Positions 54,520-63,505 of a stretch of 64,000 bases of DNA are shown here, piece by piece. The position numbers and the translations under genes are program-made. The stretch comes from Leclercia adecarboxylata (GTDB lineage: Bacteria > Pseudomonadota > Gammaproteobacteria > Enterobacterales > Enterobacteriaceae). The stretch lies in NCBI GenBank assembly GCA_002360945.1, contig DERO01000003.1:1-64000 (forward strand), written 5' to 3'. Every line of letters begins with the position of its first letter. Position 1 is the first letter of the stretch. The notes under the pieces are model-generated. The model worked only from the letters and a program-made list of their open reading frames with translations, was not told the DNA's origin and searched no databases.

Positions 54520-55379
54520 TCTCCCAGAGGCTGGCGGTCGACGCCGCCGCGGTGGCTGTCGAGCGCCAGCTTAATGCGGCGTAATTTGCTTTTCGCCTGC
54601 GGTTTGTTGGCCATCGCCAGTTCGGTGGCCAGCACATCGACCATCGCCAGCATGGCATAGCGTGAGGTGCTGGGCTTAAAGATATAGTCGTTTTCGCGTA
54701 CCAGCAGCGGCAGCACCAGATCGGCCTGCTCCGCCAGCGGCGTTCCGGCCGGGGTGATGGCAATGACTTTCGCGCCGTACTGCCTGGCGATGGCCGCGCT
54801 TTCAATGATCTCCCGGGTATAACCCCCCAGCGACAGGACGATAACCACATCCTCTGGCATGACCGCCGAACTCATCATCCGTACCAGCAGACCGTCGTTC
54901 TGACTGACGACCGGCAGCCCAAGGCGAAACAGGCGGTACTGGATCTCCTGGGCGCAGATGGTGGAGCCGCCGCCCATCCCGAGGGCGAGGATCTGCCGCG
55001 CGTCGCTCAGCCAGCTGACCGCCCGCTTCAGCGCCTCGAGATCCAGCGCCCGGCGGTTGGTCTCCAGCACGCTGATAATCGATTCATAGATCCCCTGCAC
55101 GCCATCCAGATCCGGGACATCGAGGATAAAGCGCTGCCCGACCGCCAGGGATTGCGCCAGCTTCATTTTCAGCTCGCGCACATCTTTGCAGCCCAGCGCT
55201 CTGGCGAAGCGGGTCACCGACGCCTGGCTGGTGTTGGTCAGACGCGCCATCTCGGCTATGGGCAGTTCTGCCGCGGCGGCAACATCATCGAGAATAAACT
55301 GCGCGATGCGCTTTTCGGTCGCCGTCAGTTCAACAAAACGATCGGTAATGCAGGAAATGATATCGATTGACCAGGACAT
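54516..55379 (-). CDS. RpiR/HexR-family transcriptional regulator
   Basis: A 287-residue regulator. The N-terminal HTH_6 domain (about 1-77) has LTATEKRIAQFILDD and MARLTNTSQASVTRFARALGCKDVRELKMKLA. The C-terminal SIS phosphosugar-binding domain (about 120-255) has ILALGMGGGSTICAQEIQYRLFRLG, VVIVLSLGGYTREIIESA and VIAITPAGTPLAEQADLVLP. Family members such as HexR sense KDPG, so the product of the kinase encoded beside it is a natural effector. A palindrome lies 26 bp upstream of its start. It converges with the aldolase gene. Confidence 0.92.
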   Translation of the reverse strand: MSWSIDIISCITDRFVELTATEKRIAQFILDDVAAAAELPIAEMARLTNTSQASVTRFARALGCKDVRELKMKLAQSLAVGQRFILDVPDLDGVQGIYESIISVLETNRRALDLEALKRAVSWLSDARQILALGMGGGSTICAQEIQYRLFRLGLPVVSQNDGLLVRMMSSAVMPEDVVIVLSLGGYTREIIESAAIARQYGAKVIAITPAGTPLAEQADLVLPLLVRENDYIFKPSTSRYAMLAMVDVLATELAMANKPQAKSKLRRIKLALDSHRGGVDRQPLGD

Positions 55380-55404
55380 AGCGGAATCAACGGATTAATG
55401 AGGA

Positions 55405-55421
55405 ATGGTACTTTGTACCAT
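55405..55421. promoter_or_regulatory. Perfect palindrome upstream of the RpiR gene, candidate autoregulatory operator
   Basis: ATGGTAC-TTT-GTACCAT has 7-bp perfect arms around TTT. Read on the other strand the centre is AC-AAA-GT, which is shared with the ATCAC-AAA-GTGAT repeat at 49454-49466. The layout resembles RpiR/HexR operators. Confidence 0.5.
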
Positions 55422-55484
55422 AATTAGCCGATGAACGCAGTGCATCTGTCATGCTACTCACTTCATTCATCAACACGATTTCCG

Positions 55485-55511
55485 TAAAGTTTTCGTTTTC
55501 CAGGCCGAAAA
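55485..55511 (+). promoter_or_regulatory. Sigma-28 (FliA) promoter of tsr
   Basis: TAAAGTTT (55485-55492), an 11-bp spacer, then GCCGAAAA (55504-55511): all eight -35 positions and seven of eight -10 positions of the FliA consensus TAAAGTTT-N11-GCCGATAA. It lies 30 bp before the tsr start. Confidence 0.93.
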
Positions 55512-55541
55512 TTCTGTACCTGTCTGGTGGAATGAGAAATC

Positions 55542-57206
55542 ATGTTAAATCGTATCAAGATTGTTACCAGCTTATTGCTGGTATTAGTTATTTTTGGCCT
55601 TTTACAACTCACATCCGGTGGTCTTTTCTTTAATGCTCTGAAGCATGACAAAGAAAACTTCACCGTTCTGCAAACCATTCGTCAGCAACAATCCACGCTT
55701 AACGGCAGCTGGGTCGCATTGCTGCAAACCCGTAACACCCTGAACCGCGCGGGCATCCGCTACATGATGGATCAGAACAACATCGGTAGCGGCGCGACCG
55801 TGAACGATCTGATGCAGATTGCTTCGGCTTCCCTGAAGCAGGCGGAAAAAAACTGGGCGGAGTACGAAGCCCTGCCGCGTGACCCGCGTCAGAGCGAAGG
55901 TGCCGCGCTGGAAATCAAACGTAACTACGATATCTATCACGGTGCACTGGCCGAGCTGATCCAGCTCCTGGGTGCGGGCAAGATCAACGAGTTCTTCGAT
56001 CAGCCGACCCAGGGTTATCAGGACGGCTTTGAGAAGCAGTACGTTAACTACCTGCAGCAGAACGATCATCTGTATCAGACCGCTGTCGATGACAGCAATA
56101 GCTCCTACAGCCAGGCGATCTGGATCCTGGGTAGCGTGCTGCTCCTGGTGCTGGTGGTGATCGTTGCCGTCTGGGGTGGTATCCGTCACGCCCTGATCGT
56201 GCCGCTGAACCGTCTGACCGACAGCATTCGCCATATCGCCAGCGGCGACCTGGTGAAGCGCATCGAGGTAGAGGGCTCTAACGAGATGGGCCAGCTGGCT
56301 GATAACCTGCGCCATATGCAGGCTGAGCTGATGCGTACCGTGGGCGACGTGCGTAATGGCGCCAATGCCATTTACAGCGGCGCGAGCGAAATCTCCATGG
56401 GCAACAACGATCTCTCCTCCCGTACCGAGCAGCAGGCGGCCTCGCTGGAAGAGACCGCTGCCAGCATGGAAGAGCTGACCGCGACCGTGAAGCAGAACGC
56501 CGAGAACGCCCGTCAGGCAAGCCATCTGGCGCTGAGCGCGTCCGAGACCGCGCAGAAAGGCGGTAAAGTGGTGGATAACGTGGTGCAGACCATGCGTGAC
56601 ATCGCTGGCAGTTCGCAGAAGATTGCCGACATCATCAGCGTGATCGACGGTATTGCCTTCCAGACCAACATTCTGGCGCTGAACGCCGCAGTGGAAGCAG
56701 CGCGTGCCGGTGAGCAGGGTCGTGGCTTTGCGGTGGTGGCCGGTGAAGTGCGTAACCTGGCCCAGCGCAGCGCCCAGGCTGCTCGCGAGATCAAGAGCCT
56801 GATTGAAGACTCCGTGGGTCGCGTCGAGCTGGGTTCTACCCTGGTTGAGAGCGCCGGTGAAACCATGGGCGAGATCGTCAGCGCGGTCACCCGCGTGACC
56901 GACATCATGGGCGAAATCGCCTCTGCGTCCGACGAGCAGAGCCGCGGTATCGACCAGGTAGGTCTGGCGGTTGCCGAGATGGATCGCGTCACCCAGCAGA
57001 ACGCCTCCCTGGTGCAGGAATCTGCGGCGGCGGCGGCGGCACTGGAAGAGCAGGCGAGCCGCCTGACGCAGGCCGTGGCGGTGTTCCGTATTCAGCAGGA
57101 TCAGCAGAAAGCCCGCGCACACGCGGCGGTGAAGACCGTTGCAACGCCGGTAACGACGCGTAAAGCGGCCGTTGCCGACAGCGGTGATAACTGGGAAACC
57201 TTCTGA
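55542..57206 (+). CDS. tsr: Tsr, serine chemoreceptor
   Basis: A 554-residue methyl-accepting chemotaxis protein, very close to E. coli Tsr. Membrane segments are at about 9-33 and 190-212. The periplasmic serine pocket is intact: the R-N-R stretch [21 protein letters not shown] and the [16 protein letters not shown] helix. A HAMP domain (about 215-268) follows, then methylation helices with QTEE-type sites ([20 protein letters not shown]), the signalling tip ([19 protein letters not shown]), and the C-terminal NWETF pentapeptide that binds CheR and CheB. It is transcribed alone from a FliA promoter, ending at a strong terminator. Confidence 0.98.
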   Translation: MLNRIKIVTSLLLVLVIFGLLQLTSGGLFFNALKHDKENFTVLQTIRQQQSTLNGSWVALLQTRNTLNRAGIRYMMDQNNIGSGATVNDLMQIASASLKQAEKNWAEYEALPRDPRQSEGAALEIKRNYDIYHGALAELIQLLGAGKINEFFDQPTQGYQDGFEKQYVNYLQQNDHLYQTAVDDSNSSYSQAIWILGSVLLLVLVVIVAVWGGIRHALIVPLNRLTDSIRHIASGDLVKRIEVEGSNEMGQLADNLRHMQAELMRTVGDVRNGANAIYSGASEISMGNNDLSSRTEQQAASLEETAASMEELTATVKQNAENARQASHLALSASETAQKGGKVVDNVVQTMRDIAGSSQKIADIISVIDGIAFQTNILALNAAVEAARAGEQGRGFAVVAGEVRNLAQRSAQAAREIKSLIEDSVGRVELGSTLVESAGETMGEIVSAVTRVTDIMGEIASASDEQSRGIDQVGLAVAEMDRVTQQNASLVQESAAAAAALEEQASRLTQAVAVFRIQQDQQKARAHAAVKTVATPVTTRKAAVADSGDNWETF

Positions 57207-57212
57207 TGTAGC

Positions 57213-57244
57213 ACAGCGCCCTGTTCAGGCAGGGCGCTGTTTTT
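57213..57244 (+). terminator. Terminator of tsr
   Basis: ACAGCGCCCT (57213-57222) pairs with AGGGCGCTGT (57231-57240) around an 8-nt loop, followed by TTTT. Confidence 0.93.
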
Positions 57245-57272
57245 GCCGGGTGGCGGCTTCGCCTTACCCGGC
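57245..57272. repeat. REP palindrome
   Basis: GCCGGGTGGCGG-CTTC-GCCTTACCCGGC, directly after the tsr terminator and before the convergent lgoT end. Confidence 0.88.
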
Positions 57273-57299
57273 CTACAAAACCATCGTCATCCGGCAATA

Positions 57300-58661
57300 C
57301 TACTGCTGGCGCGGATCGCTGATCGGCTGACGCACCAGGAAGATATAGGCCAACGCCCCCAGCGCCGTGACGCAGCCGCAGATGATCAGCGCCAGGCGGA
57401 ACGAATGGGTGGTGTCGACAATAAACCCGGTGACAATCGGCGCAAAGGAGGCACAGATGAAACTGGCGAAGTTTTGAATGCTGCCCACCGAGGCGGTCAT
57501 TCGTGATGCCACGGCGACGTGGATCAACCCCCAGCACGACGTTCCCGCAAAGTGGATGCAGAACAGCGCCATCCCAATCAGCAGTACCGCACTCATCGCT
57601 GTGGTCGCCTCCGGTACCACGAAGGTAAAGGCCGCCGAACATAACATTCCGCTGATAATACACAGCTTACGGCTGCGGACCGGGGCCATGCCGCGTTTCA
57701 CCAGCGCATCGGTGGTAAAGCCGTTTACCAGCATGCCCGCCGCACCAAACAGGAACGGAATGGCCGCCATCAGGCCGGTGCTTTTCAGATCGAGGTTATA
57801 GGCGGTTTGCAGATATCCCGGCAGCCAGGCCAGATAGAGCCAGGCGGTGTAGTTGATGCCGCTGAAGCCCAGCATCATCCCCCACATGGTGCGGTTGCGG
57901 AACAGGCTGCGCCATTCGGCAAAGCTAAGAGGATCGCGGCGGGCGTTGACGCTGCCGGCGTTCAGGTAGGCCTGCTCGACGCCGCTCAACGCCAGCTCCT
58001 CACGGTTGCGATAGAGCATGTACCAGCCAATGGCGAGGAAAATACCCAGCACGCCGATGGTGACAAACATCCCGCGCCAGCCCATCACCAGCATCATTGC
58101 CGCCAGCAGCGGCGGGCTGATGGCCACCCCGATGGTCGAGGCGGCGTTGAAAAAGCCCATCGGGCGGCCACGCTCTTTGATGTTGAACCAGTCGTTGATC
58201 ACCTTCACGCCGCACGGGTTCATCGGCGCTTCGCCAATCCCCATCCCGATGCGCACCAGCACGAACTGGGTGAAACTGTGGACCATCCCGGACATCGCCT
58301 GGAACAGCGACCAGAAGAACATCCCCAGACCCAGCATCAGGCGCGGGCCTTTGCGATCCAGCAGCGGGCCGCAGGGCAGCTGCGCGATGCCATACGCCAG
58401 CGAGAAGACCGACAGCAGGGCGCCGATCTCGGTGGCGCTGAGTCCCAGCTCTTCGCGGATGGTTAAATTCGCCACCGACAGCGAACTGCGATCGAGATAA
58501 TTAATCACCGCAGCGAAAAATAATAACAGCATCGCCGTTGTCTGGATGCGCTTAATACGCGCGCTACGCTGAATAGCACCTGTTGGCGGCAGAGACATAT
58601 CGGGTATATTTTCTTTGTCAAAGGTGGTCTGCGGGTCGAGAGTTATATTGCTTTTTTCCAC
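57300..58661 (-). CDS. lgoT: LgoT, L-galactonate transporter (MFS)
   Basis: A 453-residue major-facilitator protein of the anion:cation symporter group, the same length as E. coli LgoT (YjjL) and nearly identical in the core (NYLDRSSLSVANLTIREELG, LPCGPLLDRKGPRLMLGLGMFFW). Twelve membrane segments are expected. In E. coli it imports L-galactonate, which LgoD oxidises. lgoR lies 205 bp upstream on the same strand. It converges with tsr across a REP. Confidence 0.97.
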   Translation of the reverse strand: MEKSNITLDPQTTFDKENIPDMSLPPTGAIQRSARIKRIQTTAMLLLFFAAVINYLDRSSLSVANLTIREELGLSATEIGALLSVFSLAYGIAQLPCGPLLDRKGPRLMLGLGMFFWSLFQAMSGMVHSFTQFVLVRIGMGIGEAPMNPCGVKVINDWFNIKERGRPMGFFNAASTIGVAISPPLLAAMMLVMGWRGMFVTIGVLGIFLAIGWYMLYRNREELALSGVEQAYLNAGSVNARRDPLSFAEWRSLFRNRTMWGMMLGFSGINYTAWLYLAWLPGYLQTAYNLDLKSTGLMAAIPFLFGAAGMLVNGFTTDALVKRGMAPVRSRKLCIISGMLCSAAFTFVVPEATTAMSAVLLIGMALFCIHFAGTSCWGLIHVAVASRMTASVGSIQNFASFICASFAPIVTGFIVDTTHSFRLALIICGCVTALGALAYIFLVRQPISDPRQQ

Positions 58662-58866
58662 GCCGGACTCCTGAATTATTGTAGGGTTATTTCTCTGGTT
58701 TATTTATTAGAGAAATATCTATAACGACAAGTGATGGAATAACCGCATTCATCACCGCTCAAAAAATAAGTCGACTCCCGGTGAGCATAGGTAACCGTTA
58801 TTTTCCCGCGTGTGCCCGATCGCGGAAGCGTGCAGTCCGTTTAAATTTGCTGTTTTTAATCGGTAC

Positions 58867-59781
58867 TTAATAAAAGACCGTCGCGCTCTGTTTGATAGAG
58901 CGAATCATTGACTGTTTGGCGGTGTTCAGGTGGTTACGCATCGCCAGATTGGCATCGAGATCGCTGCGGCAGATCAGCGCGCTGAGGATGGTCATGTGTT
59001 CGTCGATGGCGATAATATTGCGCTGCTTAAGGTCGCTCTCGTCCCACTGGTAGTGGAAATGGAAGATAAACGAGATGATCTCCAGCGACTGATTGAAGAA
59101 GATGTTATTGGCGGCGGAGAGCAGCAGGGAGTGGAAGTCGCGATCCAGGCGGGAGAACTGGCGAAAGCTGTCGCCGATGCTGTCGCGCAGGGCGCGATGC
59201 TCCTCCAGCAGGGTGCGGGCCTGTAGCCAGCGCGGGTCGCTGTCGGGCAGGTTGAGGAAATGCTGCAGGGCGTGGGTCTCCAGCATTTCGCGTAGCTCAA
59301 ACAGCTGTTCGGCCCACGACTGGTCGAACTGCTTCATCCGCCACTGGCCGCGTTTTTCACTCTCAATCAGGTTGTAACGGCTGAATTTAAGTAAGTACTC
59401 CCTTACCACTACGGGGCTGACGCCAGCGCTGCGAGCCAGCTCCAGCTCGGAAAAGGCTTCCCCGGCACGCAGGATGCGCTGGTTAATCATCGACAAAAAG
59501 CTCTGCTCAAACAACCGGGTTTGTTCTGCCAGCGGGGCGATTTCGCAGGTGAAGCCGTCCCCGGCGTCGGGCTTGCGGGCAATCACGTAGTCATTGTTCA
59601 CCCGCGTCAGGACGCCGCACTCGCACAGATGGGACTGGATATGGCGCACGGTGGTGCGGCTGATGTTGTACATCTCCGCCAGCGCGCTCTGGGACGGCAG
59701 CGGCGACGGAATATGGCCCCGGGCCATATCATCGATCACCTGGTTAATCACGTTATGACGCAAATTCTGTGAACGGCTCAT
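58867..59781 (-). CDS. lgoR: LgoR, GntR/FadR-family regulator of L-galactonate genes
   Basis: A 304-residue regulator matching E. coli LgoR (YjjM) in length. It has an N-terminal winged helix (about 8-75, PLPSQSALAEMYNISRTTVRHIQSHLCECGVL) and an unusual second HTH-like stretch (ELELARSAGVSPVVVREYLLKFSRYNLIESEKRG) before the helical FCD-type effector domain (about 160-300). In E. coli it is needed for growth on L-galactonate. It is divergent from lgoD, with 147 bp between the two starts. Confidence 0.95.
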   Translation of the reverse strand: MSRSQNLRHNVINQVIDDMARGHIPSPLPSQSALAEMYNISRTTVRHIQSHLCECGVLTRVNNDYVIARKPDAGDGFTCEIAPLAEQTRLFEQSFLSMINQRILRAGEAFSELELARSAGVSPVVVREYLLKFSRYNLIESEKRGQWRMKQFDQSWAEQLFELREMLETHALQHFLNLPDSDPRWLQARTLLEEHRALRDSIGDSFRQFSRLDRDFHSLLLSAANNIFFNQSLEIISFIFHFHYQWDESDLKQRNIIAIDEHMTILSALICRSDLDANLAMRNHLNTAKQSMIRSIKQSATVFY

Positions 59782-59928
59782 GGGTATTCCTTCTGGTGGC
59801 GGGTGGGCAATTAAAACCCTATTTAAAACGGCTTTATGCGCGGGAATTCACACTTCCTGTTTTTGTCTGCCCGTTATTTCGCGTTTTCATCAATATCTGA
59901 AACCACGACAGAACGGGAGAAACAAAAA

Positions 59929-60951
59929 ATGACGACGATGAATACGCTGGTGTGTCAGGAACCGAAAAAATTATTGTGGGCACAAAGGGAAGTGCCCGTT
60001 CCCCGGGATAACGAAGCGCTGATAAAAATAAAAAACGTGGGCATTTGCGGGACCGATATACATGCCTGGGGCGGTAATCAGCCATTTTTTAATTATCCCC
60101 GCGTGCTCGGGCATGAAATATGTGGCGAGGTGGTTGGCTTAGGCAAAAATATCTCCACGCTGCAAAAAGGTCAGCAGGTGGCGGTTATTCCTTACGTGGC
60201 CTGCCAGCAGTGTCCGGCCTGTCAGAGCGGCAAAACCAACTGCTGCGAAGCCATCTCGGTGATCGGCGTGCATCAGGACGGCGGTTTTAGCGAGTATCTG
60301 TCGGTGCCGGTGAGCAACCTGCTGCCCGCTGACGGCATCGATCCGGAGGCGGCGGCTCTGATCGAGCCCTTTGCCATTAGCGCCCACGCGATACGCCGGG
60401 CGGCGATTCAGCCGGGGGATCGGCTGCTGGTGGTCGGTGCCGGGCCGATTGGCCTGGGGGCAGCAGCGATTGCCCATGCAGATGGCGCGCAGGTGGTGGT
60501 GGCCGATACCAGCCCCGCCCGGCGGGAGCATGTGCAGGCCTGTCTCGGGGTGCCGACGCTGGATCCGTCGGCGGCTGATTTTACCGACCAGCTGCGGGCG
60601 CAGTGCGGCGGCGCGCTGGCGCAAAAGGTGATTGATGCCACCGGGAATGCACAGGCAATGAACAATACCGTCAACCTGATTCGCCACGGCGGCAGCATCG
60701 TTTTTGTCGGCCTGCACAAGGGCGATCTGCAGTTTTCCGACCCGGAGTTCCACAAGAAAGAGACCACCATCATGGGCAGCCGCAACGCCACCGGGGAGGA
60801 TTTTGCCAAAGTGGGACGCCTGATGGCGGAAGGCAAATTGACGGCAGAGATGATGCTGACCCACCGCTATGCGTTTCGCGAGCTGGCGGAGGTGTACGAG
60901 GCGGAGGTAATTAATAATCGCGGTCTGATTAAGGGCGTGATTGCGTTTTAA
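59929..60951 (+). CDS. lgoD: LgoD, L-galactonate oxidoreductase
   Basis: A 340-residue zinc-dependent medium-chain dehydrogenase, oxidising L-galactonate to D-tagaturonate with NAD. The catalytic zinc ligands are in VGICGTDIHAWGG and LGHEICGEVVG, structural-zinc cysteines in CQQCPACQSGKTNCCEA, and the NAD-binding motif is VVGAGPIGLGAAAIA. I start at ATG 59929 (CGGGAG upstream, same N-terminus as E. coli), not at an earlier in-frame ATG at 59836. Divergent from lgoR, with a strong terminator after it. Confidence 0.96.
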   Translation: MTTMNTLVCQEPKKLLWAQREVPVPRDNEALIKIKNVGICGTDIHAWGGNQPFFNYPRVLGHEICGEVVGLGKNISTLQKGQQVAVIPYVACQQCPACQSGKTNCCEAISVIGVHQDGGFSEYLSVPVSNLLPADGIDPEAAALIEPFAISAHAIRRAAIQPGDRLLVVGAGPIGLGAAAIAHADGAQVVVADTSPARREHVQACLGVPTLDPSAADFTDQLRAQCGGALAQKVIDATGNAQAMNNTVNLIRHGGSIVFVGLHKGDLQFSDPEFHKKETTIMGSRNATGEDFAKVGRLMAEGKLTAEMMLTHRYAFRELAEVYEAEVINNRGLIKGVIAF

Positions 60952-60959
60952 ACTTGCCA

Positions 60960-60996
60960 TACAGCGCCCGGGGTCCGTTTGGGCGCTGTATTTTTT
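60960..60996 (+). terminator. Terminator of lgoD (partly bidirectional)
   Basis: TACAGCGCCC (60960-60969) pairs with GGGCGCTGTA (60981-60990) around an 11-nt loop, followed by TTTTTTAT. It also lies just beyond the opgB stop on the other strand, where the U-tract is weaker. Confidence 0.92.
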
Positions 60997-61002
60997 ATGC
61001 AA

Positions 61003-63294
61003 TTAACCTTCGGCGTTAACCACTTTGATCTCCACCATGCCGATCCCCAGCTGACGCGGGGAGTGGCCGAGGATATTCCCCTCGTTGGTGGACTCTGGCG
61101 CAGGCGGCACAATCACCAGGGTGCTGCTGCGCGACGGGTTATCGAAGTGCAGCGTGGTGGTGGTGACATCGTTGCCGAGGGTCAGGGTCTGTTCGGCGTT
61201 GCCAATGCGTACCGGGATCGGTTTATTGGCGTTCGGCCCCCAGGCTTTGGCGGTGATCACCAGATCGAATTTCGCCGGCAGCGGCTGGTTGTATTCGATC
61301 TTCACCTCATCCCCTAGCTGGGCGTTGGACCAGCGTCCCCAGGATTCCGGGCGGGAAATACCGCTGAACTGCTTCACCTCTTCCGGCGCACCGGCCACGT
61401 TAAAGACGAAGCTGTCGGCCTTGTAGCGGATGTCGTTGTCGGAGACTTTCAGCATATCGACGTTGCGCTGATAGCGGTCGGTGCTGATCACGGTGTCTTT
61501 AAAGGCGGTTTTGCCCTTCCACTGCGCTTTGTCGACGTGCTGCACGCTCTGCTCGCCGCCCAGCTGGCCCTGAGAAACGCACCAGTCGGTAGAGAGCGCC
61601 AGCGGCTGCGACCACAGCTGACCCATCTTGTAGCAGCGATCGACCCAGACGAAGTTATCCCGCGGCGCGAAGTCGGCCAGCTGGTAGCGCAGTGGGGCGG
61701 AGTACTCACTTTCCGGCAACGGTTCGACCCGCTTGTCGGAAACGCGCAGCAGCAGCGGCAGACGGAAATGGCTCCCGGAGAAGGCCATCATATTTTTCTG
61801 GCTGTCGATGGAGAACTCTTTCAGCTCTTTCGGGAAATTCCACAGGCGGATCACGTCCGGTTTCCACGCCAGCACCTTTTCCTTCATGTTGAGGAACACT
61901 TCGGACAGCGACTGCCCGGAGAGGCTGCTGCGGCCGAGGCCGATAAAGTTATCCCCGCCAAGAATATCCAGCACCGTTGCGCCGTTATCCATGGTGTTGC
62001 GCTTAACGGCCATCACCTCCTGCTGAGGTTTGTCGCCACGCAGGACAAAGAACAGGTTGCTGCGATCCTGCTTGTTCAGCGCATCCCAGGCGGTGTTTTT
62101 CATCGCCAGATGGTCGGAAGAGACCACAATCACCGTATTTTTGAAGTATGGCGAGGCTTTGATTTTTTCGATCAGCGCCGCGATATGTTCCTGGCTACAG
62201 CCCACCGCGCTGAACGACTGATTCGGTTTGCCGTCAATGGCGTAGCTCTTGCGCTGACAGGTGCGGGAGATAAAACCATCCGGGTGATGGGTGTCGACGG
62301 TCAGGGCAAACAGCGAGAAGCGTTTGCCGGACTGCGACAGCTCCTCGAATTTTTTCCAGGTCTCATCCAGCACCGTGTCGTCATAGAAGCCCCAGTCGTT
62401 GCGGTAAGCGGGGTCGGCGACGGTGGTTTTTAACTCTTCCGCGCCGTAGAGATGGTCAAAGCCGTGAGACTGGAGGAACACGTCTTTCCCGGCGAAGCGC
62501 AGGTTGGCGCCCTGCATGAAGTAGTTCTCGTATCCGGAGTTTTTCAGGATATCGCCAAGGCAGATGTTCTGCGGGAAGAAGCTGGAGACCGAGGCCGAAG
62601 CGTTGCCCTCGAATGGCGCAAACAGCGGGATGCCGCACTGGGAGGCGACCATCCCGGCGATGGTGTAGTCAGTGCCCGGCAGCTGCGCGGTGTGGCTGAA
62701 ATCGATCCCTTCGTTCTTGATAGCGCCCAGCTCCGGGGCCAGATCCGGGAAGGCGTCGTTATCGAAATAGGTGCGCTCAAGGCTCTCGCCGTAGATATAG
62801 ACGAGGTTCAGCTTCGGGTTAGGGATGGTTTTACCCGGCTCTTTGTAATACGCCGCGAAGTCGGGATCGCCGTCGCGCGACTGCGATTTTACCAGCTCGG
62901 TGATCTGATGAAACGCCGGGCTGGCGTCCACCGAGGCGAGCGCCAGCACCAGCGCCAGCAGGCTGTAGCCGAGGTGGTGCGGATGATGACGGCGGCGGCG
63001 CAGGATCCAGCCCAGCAGGGCAAACACGCCCACCAGCGCAACCACCACGCCAACGCCGGGAAGTATGTACTTACTAACTCCTGCGCCGGTCAGGCTGTTG
63101 GTCAGGGTATAGAGGACGGCATCGTTAATACCATCCCCGGTAAAATAGTCGCTGGCGTAAAGGGTAATGTTTAAAACGACATAAAGCCCCAGCACCAGAA
63201 GGGTGACGGCAAACCACCAGGTATTACGGCCCGCCTTGCGGGAATAAATCACCACCGAGGCGAGAAACAGGGCAACAGAAATGAATTCTGACAA
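61003..63294 (-). CDS. opgB: OpgB (MdoB), phosphoglycerol transferase I
   Basis: A 763-residue inner-membrane enzyme moving phosphoglycerol from phosphatidylglycerol to osmoregulated periplasmic glucans. Four membrane segments lie in the first 135 residues, followed by a large periplasmic sulfatase-fold domain: [16 protein letters not shown] with the catalytic Thr, [17 protein letters not shown], and VSSDHLAM as the metal site. The C-terminal half holds a further beta domain. Start is TTG 63294, giving the E. coli length, with AGGA 7 bp upstream; the TTG at 63297 is an alternative. Confidence 0.97.
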   Translation of the reverse strand: MSEFISVALFLASVVIYSRKAGRNTWWFAVTLLVLGLYVVLNITLYASDYFTGDGINDAVLYTLTNSLTGAGVSKYILPGVGVVVALVGVFALLGWILRRRRHHPHHLGYSLLALVLALASVDASPAFHQITELVKSQSRDGDPDFAAYYKEPGKTIPNPKLNLVYIYGESLERTYFDNDAFPDLAPELGAIKNEGIDFSHTAQLPGTDYTIAGMVASQCGIPLFAPFEGNASASVSSFFPQNICLGDILKNSGYENYFMQGANLRFAGKDVFLQSHGFDHLYGAEELKTTVADPAYRNDWGFYDDTVLDETWKKFEELSQSGKRFSLFALTVDTHHPDGFISRTCQRKSYAIDGKPNQSFSAVGCSQEHIAALIEKIKASPYFKNTVIVVSSDHLAMKNTAWDALNKQDRSNLFFVLRGDKPQQEVMAVKRNTMDNGATVLDILGGDNFIGLGRSSLSGQSLSEVFLNMKEKVLAWKPDVIRLWNFPKELKEFSIDSQKNMMAFSGSHFRLPLLLRVSDKRVEPLPESEYSAPLRYQLADFAPRDNFVWVDRCYKMGQLWSQPLALSTDWCVSQGQLGGEQSVQHVDKAQWKGKTAFKDTVISTDRYQRNVDMLKVSDNDIRYKADSFVFNVAGAPEEVKQFSGISRPESWGRWSNAQLGDEVKIEYNQPLPAKFDLVITAKAWGPNANKPIPVRIGNAEQTLTLGNDVTTTTLHFDNPSRSSTLVIVPPAPESTNEGNILGHSPRQLGIGMVEIKVVNAEG

Positions 63295-63464
63295 CAACTT
63301 ATCCTCAATAAGGGCAGTCGCTGGTTAGCGGACTAACTGTATAATTTTTGGGTTATACAATGTAATGGCGATGCCATTTAGCTGCAATTGTAGTGTCACG
63401 TAATTGTGCTGTTGTTAGGATTTGGTTTAGAAAACGCAATGTTTGACGGGCGTCGCTTTACGCG

Positions 63465-63497
63465 GAAAAAACAAACGCCGCGGCTTTCGTCGCGGCG
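63465..63497 (-). terminator. Terminator of yjjA
   Basis: On the minus strand CGCCGCG and CGCGGCG form a 7-bp stem (63491-63497 with 63476-63482), followed by TTTGTTTTTT. It begins 9 bp after the yjjA stop. Confidence 0.9.
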
Positions 63498-63505
63498 CAG
63501 GAGGG

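Noticed and set aside
55602..57122. Open frame of about 500 codons opposite tsr
   Set aside because: Antisense shadow; tsr is unmistakable and the reverse translation has no family pattern.
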